64,000 nucleotides of DNA from Symbiodinium natans (GCA_905221605.1 CAJNDS010000546.1:622824-686823), one strand, 5' to 3'; counted from the first letter of the stretch, positions 1 to 10,424 are shown. Notes: generated by a model not told the origin, from the letters alone. Numbers and translations are program-made.

Positions 1-960
1 GGGAGCTCAGGGATTCGGGGTTTCGGGCTTCAGGTTTAGGGTTTAGGTTCTAGGATTTAGGAGGTTTAGGGTTCAGGGTTCAGAGTGCAGGGTTTTCGGG
101 TTTAGGGTTTAGGGTTTCTGGGTTCAGAGTGCAGGGTTTGGGGTTTAGGCTTTAGGGTTTCTGGGTTCAGAGTGCGGGGTTTAGGCTTTAGGGTTCAGGG
201 TTACCCGGTTTGTGGGCGAGCGATTTTCTTAGAGACTTGGGGTCCATTTTGAGTGTTATAGGTTTAGGGTTAGGGGCTCAGGCTTGAGGGTTTAGGGTTT
301 AGGGTTTAGGGTTTAGAGTTTAGGCTGTTTCTGTGAAATCTTCGGGTGCCCGAAAATTTCGGGGGGTTCAAAGCCGTGGTGCTGTTAGAGAAAGGGTTTA
401 GGGTTCAGGGTCTTTAGAGGTTTTAGGGTTTAGGGAGGTCTTGGGGTGGCGCCCGACGCCTATTGGGTAGCGCATTGATGCTCTCAGTTCAACATCAGAG
501 CGCAGTTTGTTGATAAATCCCTAATCCTGAACTCGAAGCGGTCACTTCTCTAAATTGCAGGGTCCTTATTGTAAGGCGAGCCCTCTTATTTAAGGTACCC
601 AAAAAGGGACCAGAGCTTAGAGAACTCACCAAATAGGGGCCCGTGGGGCTCTGGAGGGGATTTTGGGGTTTGGATTTCCTACCCACATTGGGGTTTAGGG
701 TTTAGGGTCTAGGGTTTAGGGTGAAAAGGGCGAGTAGGGCTTAGGGTAGGGTTAGGGTTTAGGGTTCAGTGTTTAGGCTTCAGGGTTTAGGGTTTAGGGT
801 TTTGGGTTTTGGGTTTTGGGTTTATAGGGTCTCTATCACCCCTAATACCCGAACCCCACATGCCCTTTGCAAACCTACAGGCACTGCACTTTAAACCCAA
901 ACCCCAAGCCTTAAACCCCAAGCCCCAGATCCTGTACAAAGCGCCCACAGCTACACCTTA
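1..960. repeat. Degenerate TTTAGGG field, no gene seen
   Basis: This is mixed TTTAGGG, TTCAGGG and TTTGGGG units with short unique spacers (about 200-260, 320-390, 440-690). The spacers at 440-560 and 590-660 are not repetitive. The second has a GGTACC...GGGACC palindromic look, but I recognise no gene in either. The left part of the window therefore opens inside a heptamer-rich stretch rather than at a clean chromosome end, because the array is degenerate and changes orientation at about 890. Confidence 0.85.
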
Positions 961-962
961 TT

Positions 963-1007
963 TGCCTAGAGAACCCTAGACCCTAAACCCTAAACCCTAA
1001 ACCCTAA
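963..1007 (-). repeat. CCCTAAA array preceding exon 1025-1111
   Basis: This short telomere-like array is in CCCTAAA orientation. It lies directly upstream of a CCACTCCGCAG acceptor, which is the arrangement repeated through the window. Confidence 0.9.
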
Positions 1008-1024
1008 TCCCAGCCACTCCGCAG

Positions 1025-2471
1025 ATCGCCTTGGCACAAGTGCTTGGCACGGCTGTCACACTGGCGGTGTCCTTTGGCAACAGGCCGGGGTGGTTTCTGA
1101 GACGTTTTTGGGTTTAGGGTTTAGGCTTTAGGGTTTAGGGTCTAGGGTTTCTGGTTTTAGTTTCGGGATTAGGGTTTGACAAATAAGGGTTTAGGGTTTA
1201 GGGTGGTTCGTTCCTACACGGAAGATTTCGCACGGTCCTCAGCGCCCCCAAGGCTGCACCCCACGCTAGAATTGCACTGAATCACGAGCCGCTGCCCGAA
1301 AGAAGCTTGAGTCCGGTGCTTTCGGGCTCTTGGGGCTCAGGGTTATAAGACCCCTAAACCCTAAACCCCATACCTTAGGAGCTGAATGAGTGCCCTAAAC
1401 CCTAAACCCTAAACCCTAAACCCTAAACCCTAAACCCTAAACTTTATACTTTTTTGGGATACTATACTCCCCTATAGAACTGAAAGTGTACACGTTGTGC
1501 GGGCTCATGAACTCAGCAGATGCCCTCAACCCTAAACGCTAAAACGGCGCTGGCAGTGTTCCCGTGACTTAACCCTAAACCCTAAACCCTAAACCCTAAA
1601 CCCTAAACCCTAAACCCTAAACCCTAAACCCTAAACCCTCTGACTGGCCAGGCCGGCGCTCTTGCTGCAGAACCTCTTCCCTAAACCATATATGGTGGCC
1701 ATGTTGGGGGTTGACAAACGGAAGCCTTTTGCGTTGTACAACCTCAGGAATTTCTTGAGTTTAGGGGTCGGCATACCGTCCTTTTAGGGCTCAGGGTTTA
1801 AACCCTTAACCCCAAGCCCTAAACCCTAAACCTCAAACCCTGAACCCTAAACCCTGAACCCAAACCCCAAACCCTAAACCCCAAACCCTGAACCCTAAAC
1901 CCCAAGCCCTAAACCCTAAACCCTAAACCCCTGACAGGGTTTAGCTATGGTTCTGACCACACCAGCAGGCGCAGAAGTGCGCATCGCTCGTGCTCGCAAG
2001 GCCCCCTTGTTTTAAAGGAGCATCGCTCAAACCACCCTAAACCCTAAGCCCTAAACCCTAAACCCTATACCCCATTCGTCTCTACACTTCAAACCTCCCC
2101 CTAAACCCTAAGCCCTACTCCCCAAAGCTCGCTAACCCCTCAACCCTAAACCCCGAGCCTCCATCACTCCTAAATCCTAAACCCTGTGCCCTCAGCAACC
2201 CTAAACCCTAAACCCTGAACCCTAAACCCTAAACCCCTTAACCCTATGCCCTCATCAACCCTAAACCCTAGGCCCCAAGCCTCAATTTTAGGGTTGAGGG
2301 TTTAAGGGGTTAGGGTTTAGGGTTTAGGGTTTAGGGTTTAGGGTTTAGGGTTTAGGGTTTAGGGTCTCTGATCGTCAAGCTTGGGAGGATGCTGCTCTGC
2401 TCGCCGTTTCTCGCTTTGGCCGCGAGTACCAGCGTCCGGTCTCCCAGCTGGCTGGTAAGCGGCCGATCAAG
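1025..2471 (+). CDS. Exon chain 1: candidate spliced gene fragment, product unknown
   Basis: There are three candidate exons: 1025-1111, 1671-1758 and 2380-2471. Exon 1 follows CACTCCGCAG and ends TTTTGG before GTTTAGGG; its frame begins IALAQVLGTAVTLAVSFGN. Exon 2 follows CTCTTGCTGCAG, begins NLFPKPYMVAMLGVDKRKPF and ends one base into a codon at GTTTAGG. Exon 1 leaves phase 0 and exon 2 starts phase 0. Exon 3, after GTCAAG, supplies the two missing bases and reads WEDAALLAVSRFGREYQRPV to AAG|GTTTGG. CCCTAAA arrays precede exons 1 and 2 and G-rich arrays follow all three. I do not recognise the protein. The exons are inferred from splice signals, open frame and phase. Confidence 0.42.
1380..1442 (-). 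repeat. CCCTAAA array
   Basis: This is an almost perfect tandem heptamer array in intron-like sequence between exons 1 and 2 of chain 1. It is followed by unique sequence with an ACTTTATACTTTTTTGGGAT stretch similar to 57530-57550. Confidence 0.95.
1569..1640 (-). repeat. CCCTAAA array upstream of exon 1671-1758
   Basis: This perfect heptamer array ends about 30 bases before the CTTGCTGCAG acceptor. Confidence 0.97.
1815..2280 (-). repeat. CCCTAAA-rich, degenerate array
   Basis: These are interrupted CCCTAAA/CCCTGAA/CCCCAAA units. The unique island at 1938-2030 has open frames after CCCTGACAG but no clear donor, so I do not call an exon there. Confidence 0.9.
2288..2366 (+). repeat. TTTAGGG array
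   Basis: This near-perfect G-rich heptamer array meets the CCCTAAA array on its left head to tail at 2280-2288, making a large inverted repeat. Confidence 0.97.
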
Positions 2472-2880
2472 GTTTGGGGTTTAGGGTTTAGGGTTTGGGG
2501 TTTAGGGTTTAGGGTTTCGGCTTTAGGGTGTGGGTTTTAGGGTTTACTGTTTTGGGGTTTGGGGTTTGGTGTTTAGGGTTGACGCGGACTTGGAGTCAAG
2601 ACGATCCCATATAGGTGAAGCAGCTGATGCTTACCATCAGCACATGCGCGTGACTATCATGCTTCCAGTTTCGTGATGATGGCAGTCAATGTTGTGCTCG
2701 TTCTTGTAACACTTTCAGCCTCAAAATTTCGGTTTGTGGTTTCGGGTCTGGGGTCTAGGGTGTTGAGGGTCCGTGTGTAGGACCATGATGGAATTGGGTA
2801 CCCCCAAAACCATACTACTGAGCTTTTGGGTACCTACTTCTACAACTTCAGGGAAGCAGGGGCCTGGCATTGGCTCCAAG

Positions 2881-3172
2881 GGGTTTAGGGTTTAGGGTTT
2901 AGGGTTTAGGGTTTAGGGTTTAGGGTTTAGGGTTTAGGGTTTAGGGTTCAGGGACTATTGTGCCGACTATTGTGCCTGCACTCCAACAGCGGTGTTTCCT
3001 TGGGGAGTGGAACCAGGAGTCACAGCAACTTGGTCTGCAGCTGCCGCGTGAGTTTCAACAGAATTTGGGGCGTGATCGTGGCGGTCGTGAAGCATCTGGC
3101 AGCCGATCAGAGACATCAGAGACTCATGAATCTCACGAGACACCGATGGTGAAGCTGGATTTCGATCATGTC
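2881..3172 (+). other. Open island flanked by facing arrays (TTTAGGG left, CCCTAAA right)
   Basis: A perfect TTTAGGG array (2881-2949) leads into a non-repetitive island at 2952-3172 with an open frame (begins TIVPTIVPALQQRCFLGE, later a Ser/Glu/Thr-rich stretch). The island ends at CAT|GTCCTAAACC, and a CCCTAAA array follows from 3173. The orientation of the arrays is the reverse of the usual exon arrangement, so this may be intron interior, a transposon remnant or an exon. No family is recognised. Confidence 0.3.
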
Positions 3173-3459
3173 CTAAACCCTAAACCCTAAACTCTAAACC
3201 CTAAACCCAATATGTAGACGATGCATCTCAGAGCAGGGTTTGGGGTTTAGGAGCTTCATCGAGGGAACCTGCTCTGATTTGGGAGCTTCAGCTTTGATGG
3301 TCTGCGCATTCTGCGGCTTCGATGGGTACCAGGGGTGCGCGTGTTTGGTTGAGCCCAAAACCCAAAGCTCTAAGCCCTAGACCCTAAACCCTAAGACATA
3401 AACCCTAAACCCTAAACCCTAAGATATAAACCCTAAACCCTAGTCCCTAGACCCTAGAC

Positions 3460-3591
3460 CCTAGACCCTAAACCCTAAACCCTAAACCCTAAACCCTAAA
3501 CCCTAAACCCTAAACCCTAAACCCTAAACCCTAAACCCTAAACCCTAAACCCTAAACCCTAAACCCTAAACCCTAAACCCTAAACCCTACC
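3460..3591 (-). repeat. Long perfect CCCTAAA array
   Basis: About 18 nearly identical heptamers run without interruption. Confidence 0.98.
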
Positions 3592-3601
3592 TAACTCTGA
3601 G

Positions 3602-3685
3602 CCCTGAAGATTTTGTGTCAAGCTTAGTCGGAGGTGGTCTGCCTCACGCCACTGCCCTCCTTCCTGCAGACAGGCTCCAGGCTGG
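3602..3685 (+). CDS. Candidate exon, product unknown
   Basis: This island lies between a CCCTAAA array and GTTTGGGG/TTTAGGG. One frame is open throughout (PEDFVSSLVGGGLPHATALL) and ends GG|GTTTGG. A much stronger pyrimidine-rich acceptor, CTCCTTCCTGCAG at 3661-3669, would leave only a 16-nt exon, so the true start is uncertain. Confidence 0.3.
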
Positions 3686-3721
3686 GTTTGGGGTTCAGCG
3701 TTCAGGGTTAAGGGTTATGGG

Positions 3722-3800
3722 GCTTAGGGTTTAGGGTTTAGGGTTTAGGGTTTAGGGTTTAGGGTTTAGGGTTTAGGGTTTAGGGTTTAGGGTTTAGGGC
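3722..3800 (+). repeat. TTTAGGG array
   Basis: This is an uninterrupted G-rich heptamer array downstream of the candidate exon at 3602-3685. Confidence 0.97.
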
Positions 3801-4085
3801 TATTGGGTGTTTGGGTCCATGGCAGTGGGCTTCAAACCCCAAACCCTAAACCCGAAACCCTAAACCCTGGACTTTGTAGGGTTTCCGGGTATTCGTTCGT
3901 GCCCCAGTACCAAAGCCCTGTAGCCCTTGAGCCGCCATCCTACCACTGTTGAGCGTGCTCATGCAGAATGGAGCTAAGCTACTGAAACTCAACCCTAAAC
4001 CCTAGACCCTAAACAATAAACCCTAAGCCCTAAACTAAACCCTAAACCCTAAACCCCAAACCCCAAACCCCAAACCCTAAACCTT

Positions 4086-4308
4086 GCGGACTTGGATCGC
4101 CAAGCATTGCTTGAATGGCTCATCCCTCCCCGTGACCGCGGGCCAGTTGGGGAAGATGGGGTTTAGGGTGTAGGGTTTAGGGTTTAGGGTTCTTGACTAC
4201 GTGGAAACAAGCAGTCAAGACAAATATCTGGCGAGGGTGGCGACCAACATCTATGGCGAGGACTCGCCGATGGATTGGCGGGTTGTGGGGTTAGCTGTAC
4301 TTATTCAG
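4086..4308 (+). pseudogene. Open reading frame split by a 28-bp telomere-like insertion
   Basis: Positions 4086-4160 read ADLDRQALLEWLIPPRDRGP..., and 4191-4308 read LDYVETSSQDKYLARVATNI and on to VLIQ. They are separated by exactly four heptamers (4162-4189: TTTAGGG, TGTAGGG, TTTAGGG, TTTAGGG). Deleting those 28 bases joins GGG and GTT in one frame of 65 codons. GT-AG splicing would remove 27 bases and not restore the frame, and 28 nt is too short for an ordinary intron. The simplest reading is an array inserted into coding sequence. The protein is not recognised. A CCCTAAA array precedes and a C35 tract follows. Confidence 0.45.

Positions 4309-4343
<35 letters not shown>
4309..4343. repeat. 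Poly-C tract, 35 nt
   Basis: This uninterrupted run of C ends the open frame at 4308. Its true length may differ from the assembled one. Confidence 0.95.
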
Positions 4344-4345
<2 letters not shown>

Positions 4346-4376
4346 GTCCTCGAAGCTGTAAGCCCTAAACCCTAAA

Positions 4377-4455
4377 ATGAGAGAAATCGTGGCGGACCTG
4401 GGACTCAGCTCGACCGAGACAAATTGGAACTCGAAGGTCAACCCAAAGAGCCTGC
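4377..4455 (+). CDS. Candidate exon beginning with ATG, product unknown
   Basis: The frame starts at ATG (4377), reads MREIVADLGLSSTETNWNSK and ends at a consensus-strength donor, C|GTAAGT. It could be a first exon or the end of a longer internal one. A second short candidate (after TCCTGCAG at about 4482, to GATAA|GTACC) follows. A CCCTAAA array (4745-4781) lies further downstream. Confidence 0.35.
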
Positions 4456-4811
4456 GTAAGTCCTAGGGGTTCATGTCCTGCAGGAACGTGGGCGAGGACG
4501 GAGATAAGTACCTTACTTGAGCTTAGTGATAAGTTTAATTACCCGCTTGTTACTACTTCCCCTGATCCCTACACCCACCCTGAACCCGAAACCCTAAACG
4601 CTAAACCCTCCTCCGGGGGAGGGCAGTTTTTTGTTTTGTTTTATTATTAGTAGCAGAACGAATACACGAGATAATGTAATCACTCATGGAAGTGACAGTG
4701 TACACTTTTTTTGTGGGGAGCGGCGGGGTTATGAGCCCCCTGATCCCTAAACCCTAAACCCTAAACCCTAAACCCTAAACCTGGAAGAAGGCAGGGGTTT
4801 TCAAATTGCAG

Positions 4812-4870
4812 GGTGGCCGCGGGACCTCATGTGATCGAGGCGGTATGGGTGTGCCTGGCCTGTGATGTTG
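4812..4870 (+). CDS. Candidate exon, product unknown
   Basis: A CCCTAAA array (4745-4781) and a TTTTCAAATTGCAG acceptor precede a frame reading VAAGPHVIEAVWVCLACDV. The frame ends G|GTTTTGG, followed by a T-rich and then TTTAGGG-like segment. Confidence 0.35.
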
Positions 4871-5040
4871 GTTTTGGTTTTTTGCGCTTTGGGGGTAACC
4901 AGGGTTGGGGGTTCAGGGCCTAGGCCTAGTTTTTTTGGGTTTAGTGTTTAGGGTTTGGGGGTTTAGGGGTTTAGGGATTGGAGAGTTGAGGGGCCCTAAC
5001 CCTGAACCCGAAACGCAGTATATTGTGGGCTCCTGAAGGC

Positions 5041-5135
5041 ACCTAGAGAAACTTAGGGAAGCTCAGGCAGCCTTAGGGAGAAGTGTGGAGGATCAGGGAA
5101 GCTTGGGTGACCCCCGTGAACCCCCCTCCCTGGAG
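5041..5135 (+). repeat. Dispersed repeat I, copy 1
   Basis: The segment contains CTTAGGGAAGCTCAGG, CCTTAGGGAG, GGGTGACCCCCGTGAACCCC. It is matched in order by the segment at 47931-48020, with moderate divergence. Confidence 0.55.
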
Positions 5136-5600
5136 GACCCTGCAAGTATAGGAACTGTAGGAATTAGGGCTTGATGGTATTTCAACGTACCCCTAGGTGC
5201 GTGCTGGTAAGCTGTAATCTTTTCAAGGCATCAACCCAATACCAAGCTCCCCAGAATACTTGCGTCTCTGCCAGTACAGAATCTGTCAGGGATATCTTTT
5301 CAGGTCCTGGCTTGGGGTTGACGCTCTGTCCTCCGCACGACGGTCCCTTTTGAATTCCCTGGTCCCCTTACATATTTAGGATACGTACTCAGGGACCAGA
5401 ATTACAACCCAAAAAAACTGAAGACCCTAAGAGTGTAAGGGAACCTTGAATCGTTTGGCTAGGAGTAAATGACTTTGCAGGACCAAAAAGGTTGGCCCTC
5501 GGCACCTTTTAATTCTGGCCACTCTTCAAGGCCTGCGCTTAAGCTTCACCTCCAGAGCTCTCTTTCGCGTTCTGGTTGCTGTAGGTTCCCCTGCGTGCTT
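5136..5600. other. Unique stretch, no supported gene
   Basis: This is non-repetitive DNA with short ORFs on the + strand (5171-5353) that have no recognisable motif or splice context. Confidence 0.5.
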
Positions 5601-5601
5601 C

Positions 5602-5746
5602 TACTTGCAGGCTGATGATACCTCTAACCCAATTAAACCCGTACTTATAACCCACTTATAAGCTCTTTAAGTGCCCTAACATGGCTATAATTGGGGGTAT
5701 AAGTACATGAAGAATTGGATTAAGAAGTACCATGAACCTCCAAGTA
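5602..5746. mobile_element. MITE-like element A, copy 1
   Basis: This is a palindromic element of about 145 bp. The left end is TACTTGCAGGCTGATG and the right end is CATGAACCTCCAAGTA. The interior has the family core (ACCCAATTAAACCCGTACTT, CTTATAACCCACTTATAAG, AATTGGGGGTATAAGTAC). No protein is encoded. It belongs to the family defined by copies at 24005, 31424 and 42837. Confidence 0.75.
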
Positions 5747-5749
5747 CTG

Positions 5750-6262
5750 GTTTAACAAAGAGGGTGCCCCAAACACTTCGTAAACCCTCCACCCTGCCGC
5801 AGCATCAGCACAGGCAGAAAAGATCTCATGTGAACAGCACTAGTAGCCCCGAAGGCGCTACGAAGAGGGCCTTGTAGGGGACCTCTAGGGTGTCAAGGGT
5901 GTCCGGGTGAGCATTCGAGTCTTTTGGGCCTTCACTATATGCATGATTTGGGTGTGTTGACGGGTCAGGGTTCAGTTTAGGATCGCGGGTATATAAAGCC
6001 CAAGGCTTTTGCACCATCGTATCATGTTGGTCTGTGCGTGTTTGGGGTTCAGGGTTGAGGAATTAGGGAGGCTATTTGAGGGTTTACAAAAAAAGGACCC
6101 CAAAAAATCAGACCACCAAATACTAGGACTCCCCTAGAACAAGGACCCCCAAAAAGTCACCCGTAATTTCGGGAAACCCCCTGAACCCTAATCCTAAACC
6201 CCCCTAAATCCTAAACCCTCAACCCTCTTTTAAGGGCGTCACCAGGGTGTTCTAAGGGTTTC
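5750..6262. other. Intron-like or intergenic stretch, no gene seen
   Basis: This is mostly unique sequence with degenerate CCCTAAA near 6182-6230. The ORF on the minus strand (5826-6017) ends in telomere-like codons and shows nothing recognisable. Confidence 0.5.
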
Positions 6263-6482
6263 AAAACGCTGCCAAGCGCGAGCCGAGCTGCCATGACGCG
6301 GGCGGCCGCGCAGCCACTGCTGGACGAGGCCTGAAAAAGGGCTTAGGGCTTAGGGCTTAGGGTTTAGGGTGGTGTGTTGTGTAGGTTTTTTTCCCTAAAC
6401 CCTAAACCCTAATCCCTCAACCCTGAACCCTGAACTCTGGTCAGCCCTGGAGGCACCTGCCAGAAGCAAGAGCCTTAGGAAG

Positions 6483-6530
6483 CTAGGACCCAGAGCAGGC
6501 CCTTATTCTTGCTGTTGGTTGGTAGGGCAT
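6483..6530. mobile_element. MITE-like element C, truncated left end
   Basis: It starts CTAGGACCCAGAGCAGGCCC, matching the left end of the C family (18468, 27813, 53709), then diverges. Confidence 0.6.
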
Positions 6531-6539
6531 GAGGGACCT

Positions 6540-7090
6540 CATTCAAAGTATGTAGTATAACAAGTTTCTCAAACTCGCTGGATTGAATAATTAATTGAAA
6601 AATGTGTAAATTATTAGCTTAATTGTGAGTACAACTAGAACCATCAACCATTCGGATTTATCTTTCCTTGTCACTTAAAGGGTATATGTGGGGGGGATAC
6701 AGGGTACAGGGTACCTCATTCCCTCATTCCCTACTAATGAACAGTAAGTATTCCCATGTTTGGGGTTTATGTTTGTCAGTGCAGTTTGGCGGAATCTCGT
6801 TATCTCCCGTCGTTTCTTGCAGTGTAGACTAGGTGCATGACATAAGTTAGGTCGTCAGTACGTTGCAAGTCGCATCCTGATGTCTTTGTGGCACTTAGAT
6901 TGGCAAATCTTCGAGACGCGTGTCCTGACCTTTGAGAACCGCCGAGCTTTTGTGCAATGTTATTAAAAGTATTATAGGATAGGATTCCTTAGGGCTTGAG
7001 GCAAGGCCGGTTCAGCAAAATCAAGTGTACCTCTAAACCCTGAACCCATGAAGAGGTCCTAGCAAATAGGGGATACAGAGGCTAAACCCT
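6540..7090. other. AT-richer unique stretch with D-family fragment
   Basis: The stretch at 6555-6680 is AT-rich. Positions 6693-6735 contain CCTCATTCCCTCATTCCCTA, the right end of element family D (31257-31355). No gene is supported. Confidence 0.5.
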
Positions 7091-7394
7091 GAAACCCTAA
7101 ACCCTAACCGAGGGCCCTTGTAAACACCCCTCACAGAGCCCCGAAGTACATGAAGGAACCCTGCAGGAAAGTAAGTACACGAGCCCCCTTGTAACTGTAT
7201 TCTTTCCGAATATGCCTTCTAAACTCCTGAAGTTCTTCATTCTGGGGGTACCCTGAGCCCTTAACCCTAAATCCTGAACCCGCAAAGGGTTTACACCTTC
7301 GTTTTTTTTTTCAGGGGGGGTTTACTCAAGAGTCTAGCTTGAGTCTAACCCTAAACCCTAAACCCTAAACCCTAAACACATCAATGTTTCCCAG

Positions 7395-9005
7395 AGTGCT
7401 TCTTTGAGGAGAGCAAGAATGGCGAGAGCACCGATGCTGCGAAACCGGCGGCGGAGATCCAGCTACGAGGAGCCGAGCTGCTCTTCTGGGGTTTAGGGTT
7501 TAGGGTTTAGGGTTTAGGGTTTAGGGTTTAGGGTTTAGGGGTTTAAGGGTTTAAGGGTTTAAGGGTTTAAGGGTTTGAGGGTTTAAGGGTTTAAGGGTTT
7601 AAGGGTTTAAGGGTTTAAGGGTTTAAGGGTTTAAGGGTTTCAGGGTTTCAGGGTTTAGGGGTTTAAGGGTTAGGGACCCGAAAGCCTAAACTCGAAACCC
7701 TTAACTCTACCCTCAGAGGTGTACAGGTTGAAGCCATGCGGCAGCATATGCAGGCACCCCGGCACGCAGAGAACTTTGAGAACCCCCGAGCACATACTGA
7801 TACCCTGAACCCTGAACCCTAAACCCTAAACCCTAAACCCTAAACCCTAAACCCTAAACCCTAAACCCTAAACCCTAAACCCTAAACCCTAAACCCTAAA
7901 CCCTAAACCCTAGACCGATGAGAGCCCCTAGGTTTGATCAGAATAAGCCCTACACGCATGTGCCCGGAACAAGCCCCAAACCCCTAAAACACCTCTGAGC
8001 CCCACACCCCAACCCCCCCAAACCACCCTAAACCTTAAACCCTAGGGCTTAAACCCTAAACCCTAAACCCTAAACCCCTAAACCCTAAAGCCCTAAACAT
8101 TAAACAAACCCAAAGCCCTACACACCCTGCACCCTACACCCCTGAACCCCAAACCCTAAACCCTATACCCTAAAACCTAAACCCTAAACCCTAAAACTTA
8201 AACCCCAAACCCCAAAACCTAAACCCCAAACCCCAAACCCCAAACCCTAAACCCTAAACCCTAAAACCTTAAAACCTTAAAACCTTAAAACCTTAAAACC
8301 TTAAAACCTTAAAACCTTAAAACCTTAAAACCTTAAAACCTTAAAACCTTAAAACCTTAAAACCTTAAAACCTTAAAACCTAAACCCTAAACCCGAAACC
8401 CGAAACCCTAAACCCTAAACCCTAAACCCTAAACCCTAAACCCTAAGCCCTAAGCCCTAAACCCTAAACCCTAAACCCTAAACCCTTCCTACTTAGCTCC
8501 GGCCTCGGAAGGCTGGAAGGCGCTGAAGCAGCTCTATGCCTTGGAAAATATGCTCTTGAACCTCGGTTTAGGGTTAGGGTTTAGGGTTTAGGGTTTAGGG
8601 TTTAGGGTTTAGGGTTTAGGGTTTAAGGTTTAAGGTTTAGGGTTTAGAATTTAGGGTTTAGGGTTTAGGGTTCAGGTTGGGGGTGCAGGGTTTGGGGTTT
8701 GCGGTTGAGGGCTTGGGGTTTAGCTTTTCGAGTTTAGGGTTTTAGATTTTCTCAGCCTGGTGACTTCTGCGCTGAAGCAGCTCAGCACCGGTTTCCGCAG
8801 GCCGTGCCTGGTGCTGTGGCTGCCCATGCTGCCAGTTTAGGGTTTAGGGTTTAGGGTTTAGGGTTTAGGGTTTAGGGTTTAGGGTTTAGGGTTTAGGGTT
8901 TAGGGTTTAGGGTTTAGGGTTTAGGGTTTAGGCGCGACCAAGCAGAGTACTACCGCGGCCAGGCGGACGCCCTGAAGTGGGCGTTCACAGAACTGCTTTG
9001 TCGAG
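7395..9005 (+). CDS. Exon chain 2: candidate spliced gene fragment, product unknown
   Basis: The candidate exons are 7395-7490, 8497-8565, 8746-8834 and 8932-9005. Exon 1 follows GTTTCCCAG, reads CFFEESKNGESTDAAKPAAE and ends one base into a codon at GTTTAGGG. Exon 2 follows CTTCCTACTTAG, supplies the two missing bases (joint codon GCT) and reads PASEGWKALKQLYALENML. Exon 3 is in phase if it starts at TTTTAG|AT; a better acceptor, TTTTCTCAG (start 8756), changes the frame. Exon 4 is open (DQAEYYRGQADALKWAFTEL) and stays open to about 9126. An extra open island after CTACCCTCAG at 7717 may be a skipped exon. Introns contain TTTAGGG then CCCTAAA arrays. Confidence 0.4.
7494..7670 (+). repeat. 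TTTAGGG array passing into (TTTAAGGG)n octamers
   Basis: Perfect heptamers (7494-7540) change abruptly to about a dozen TTTAAGGG octamers with one TTTGAGGG. This looks like local tandem amplification of a single variant unit. Confidence 0.97.
7805..7915 (-). repeat. Perfect CCCTAAA array
   Basis: About 15 uninterrupted heptamers run in C-rich orientation. Confidence 0.98.
8040..8490 (-). repeat. CCCTAAA array with (CCTTAAAA)n octamer block
   Basis: Heptamer variants surround a homogeneous block of CCTTAAAA octamers (about 8262-8375, some fifteen copies). The array ends just before the CTTCCTACTTAG acceptor at 8496. Confidence 0.97.
8566..8670 (+). repeat. TTTAGGG array at donor of exon 8497-8565
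   Basis: The array begins at the exon boundary CTCG|GTTTAGGG. Confidence 0.95.
8835..8932 (+). repeat. Perfect TTTAGGG array
   Basis: About 14 heptamers fill the entire gap between candidate exons ending at 8834 and starting at 8932. The gap could be an intron made wholly of telomere-like repeat (GTTTAGGG...TTTAG). Confidence 0.97.
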
Positions 9006-9126
9006 GTTGGATAGGGGCGAGTGTCTGGAAAGGGGCAGATGGTAACGATGGCTCAGGGTCGAGGACGCAGAAGCGTCCGTTGTGGTCAGAGCTTGTGGAT
9101 CAGGCAAATGGCATAAATCCTCCTAA

Positions 9127-9945
9127 ACCCAAAACCTTAAACCCGAAACCCTAAACCCGAAGCTTGACAACAACAAGGCAGAAAAAAACTTGACTCGGGG
9201 TAGGGGGATATAGGGGGTTTGGGGGTGTGTTAAGGCTTAGAACCTTCAGCATGTATGGCTTGGAGCTGACTCTGCCGGAAACACGAAACCCCAAGCTACC
9301 CCGCCCTGAGTTTAGGGTTTAGGGTATGTTTCGGCTTTAGGGTTTGGGGCTTAGGGACCCTACACCCCCTGAAGCCCTAAACCCGAAAACGCCAGCCTGA
9401 GACCAGACACAAGTCTTAGCGTGTAGACTTTAGGGGTTAGGGCGTCGGGTTTGGAGGGCTTAAGGTCTGAGGTTTGGAAACTCGAACCCTAAACCTTAGA
9501 CCCTACACCCTAAACCCGAAACCCGAAACACAAAACCCAAAACCCAACACCCTACCCCAAGTGGCGGCGGTAAGGTAGGACTTGTGTTGTGCAAGCTATG
9601 GGATCCCTTGAGGGGGCTCTGTGGATCCTCCTTGGGGGTTTAGGGTTTGTAGTGTTTAGGGTTTAGGGTGTATAGCGCTTAACTGTAGACCCGAACCGCT
9701 TGGGGATTAGGTTTAGGGTGTAGAGTTAACCTTAACCTGTAACCCTGCAACCTTATGGAACCTTAATGGCTCGCCAACCCTACAACCCTATCACCCTCAA
9801 ACCTACAACCCTATCACCCTCAATCCTACAACCCTAAACCCTAAACCCTAAACCCTACACCCTAAACCCTAAACCCTAAACCCTAAACCCTATACCCTAA
9901 ACCCTAAACCCTATACCCTAAACCCTAAACCCTAAACCCTAAACC
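9127..9945. repeat. Degenerate heptamer field with CCCTAAA array at 9834-9945
   Basis: There are scattered variants in both orientations and unique spacers without clear splice signals. The closing C-rich array (9834-9945) is nearly perfect. Confidence 0.85.
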
Positions 9946-9973
9946 CGAAAAGCGGGCGAGCCTGGGCATCCAG

Positions 9974-10035
9974 GAAGTGGTTCCCAACAGGAATTCGAAT
10001 TCGGCTGGACAAGGACACTGTTGGGAGAGACATGG
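9974..10035 (+). CDS. Candidate exon, product unknown
   Basis: This island lies between CCCTAAA (9834-9945) and TTTAGGG (10043 on). After GGGCATCCAG one frame reads KWFPTGIRIRLDKDTVGRDM and ends G|GTTGAC. Confidence 0.35.
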
Positions 10036-10269
10036 GTTGACTTAGGGTTTAGGGTTTAGGGTTTGGGGTTTGGGGTGTGGGGTTTGGGGTTTGGGGTTTA
10101 GGGTTGATAGTTTAGGGTTTATAGGGGTTTCGGGTTTAGGGTCTAGGGTTTGTAGGGGCTTGGGGTCGAGGGTTTGGGGTTTTGGGCTTAGGGCAGGGTT
10201 CACTGGATTTCTAACAGGGGCAGAGGGTGGTGTGTGCGCTTCCAGGGGGCTTCCATTATGGATGCAACC

Positions 10270-10345
10270 ACACCCTAAACCCTAAACCCTAAACCCTAAA
10301 CCCTAAACCCTAAACCCTAAACCCTAAACCCTAAACCCTAAACCC
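10270..10345 (-). repeat. Perfect CCCTAAA array
   Basis: This C-rich array follows an island with a GGATTTCTAACAG acceptor-like sequence (10203-10219). That island has several open frames, so I make no call on it. Confidence 0.97.
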
Positions 10346-10424
10346 ATGCTAGCCTTTTTACAGATGCCAGCCTAAACCCTAACTTCCCAGAACTCGTGTT
10401 AACAGGGTTGAGGGTTTAGGGCCC

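Noticed and set aside
2960-3190. 76-codon ORF as a certain exon
   Set aside because: The flanking arrays have the intron-interior orientation and a second frame is open too, so I listed it only as an open island.
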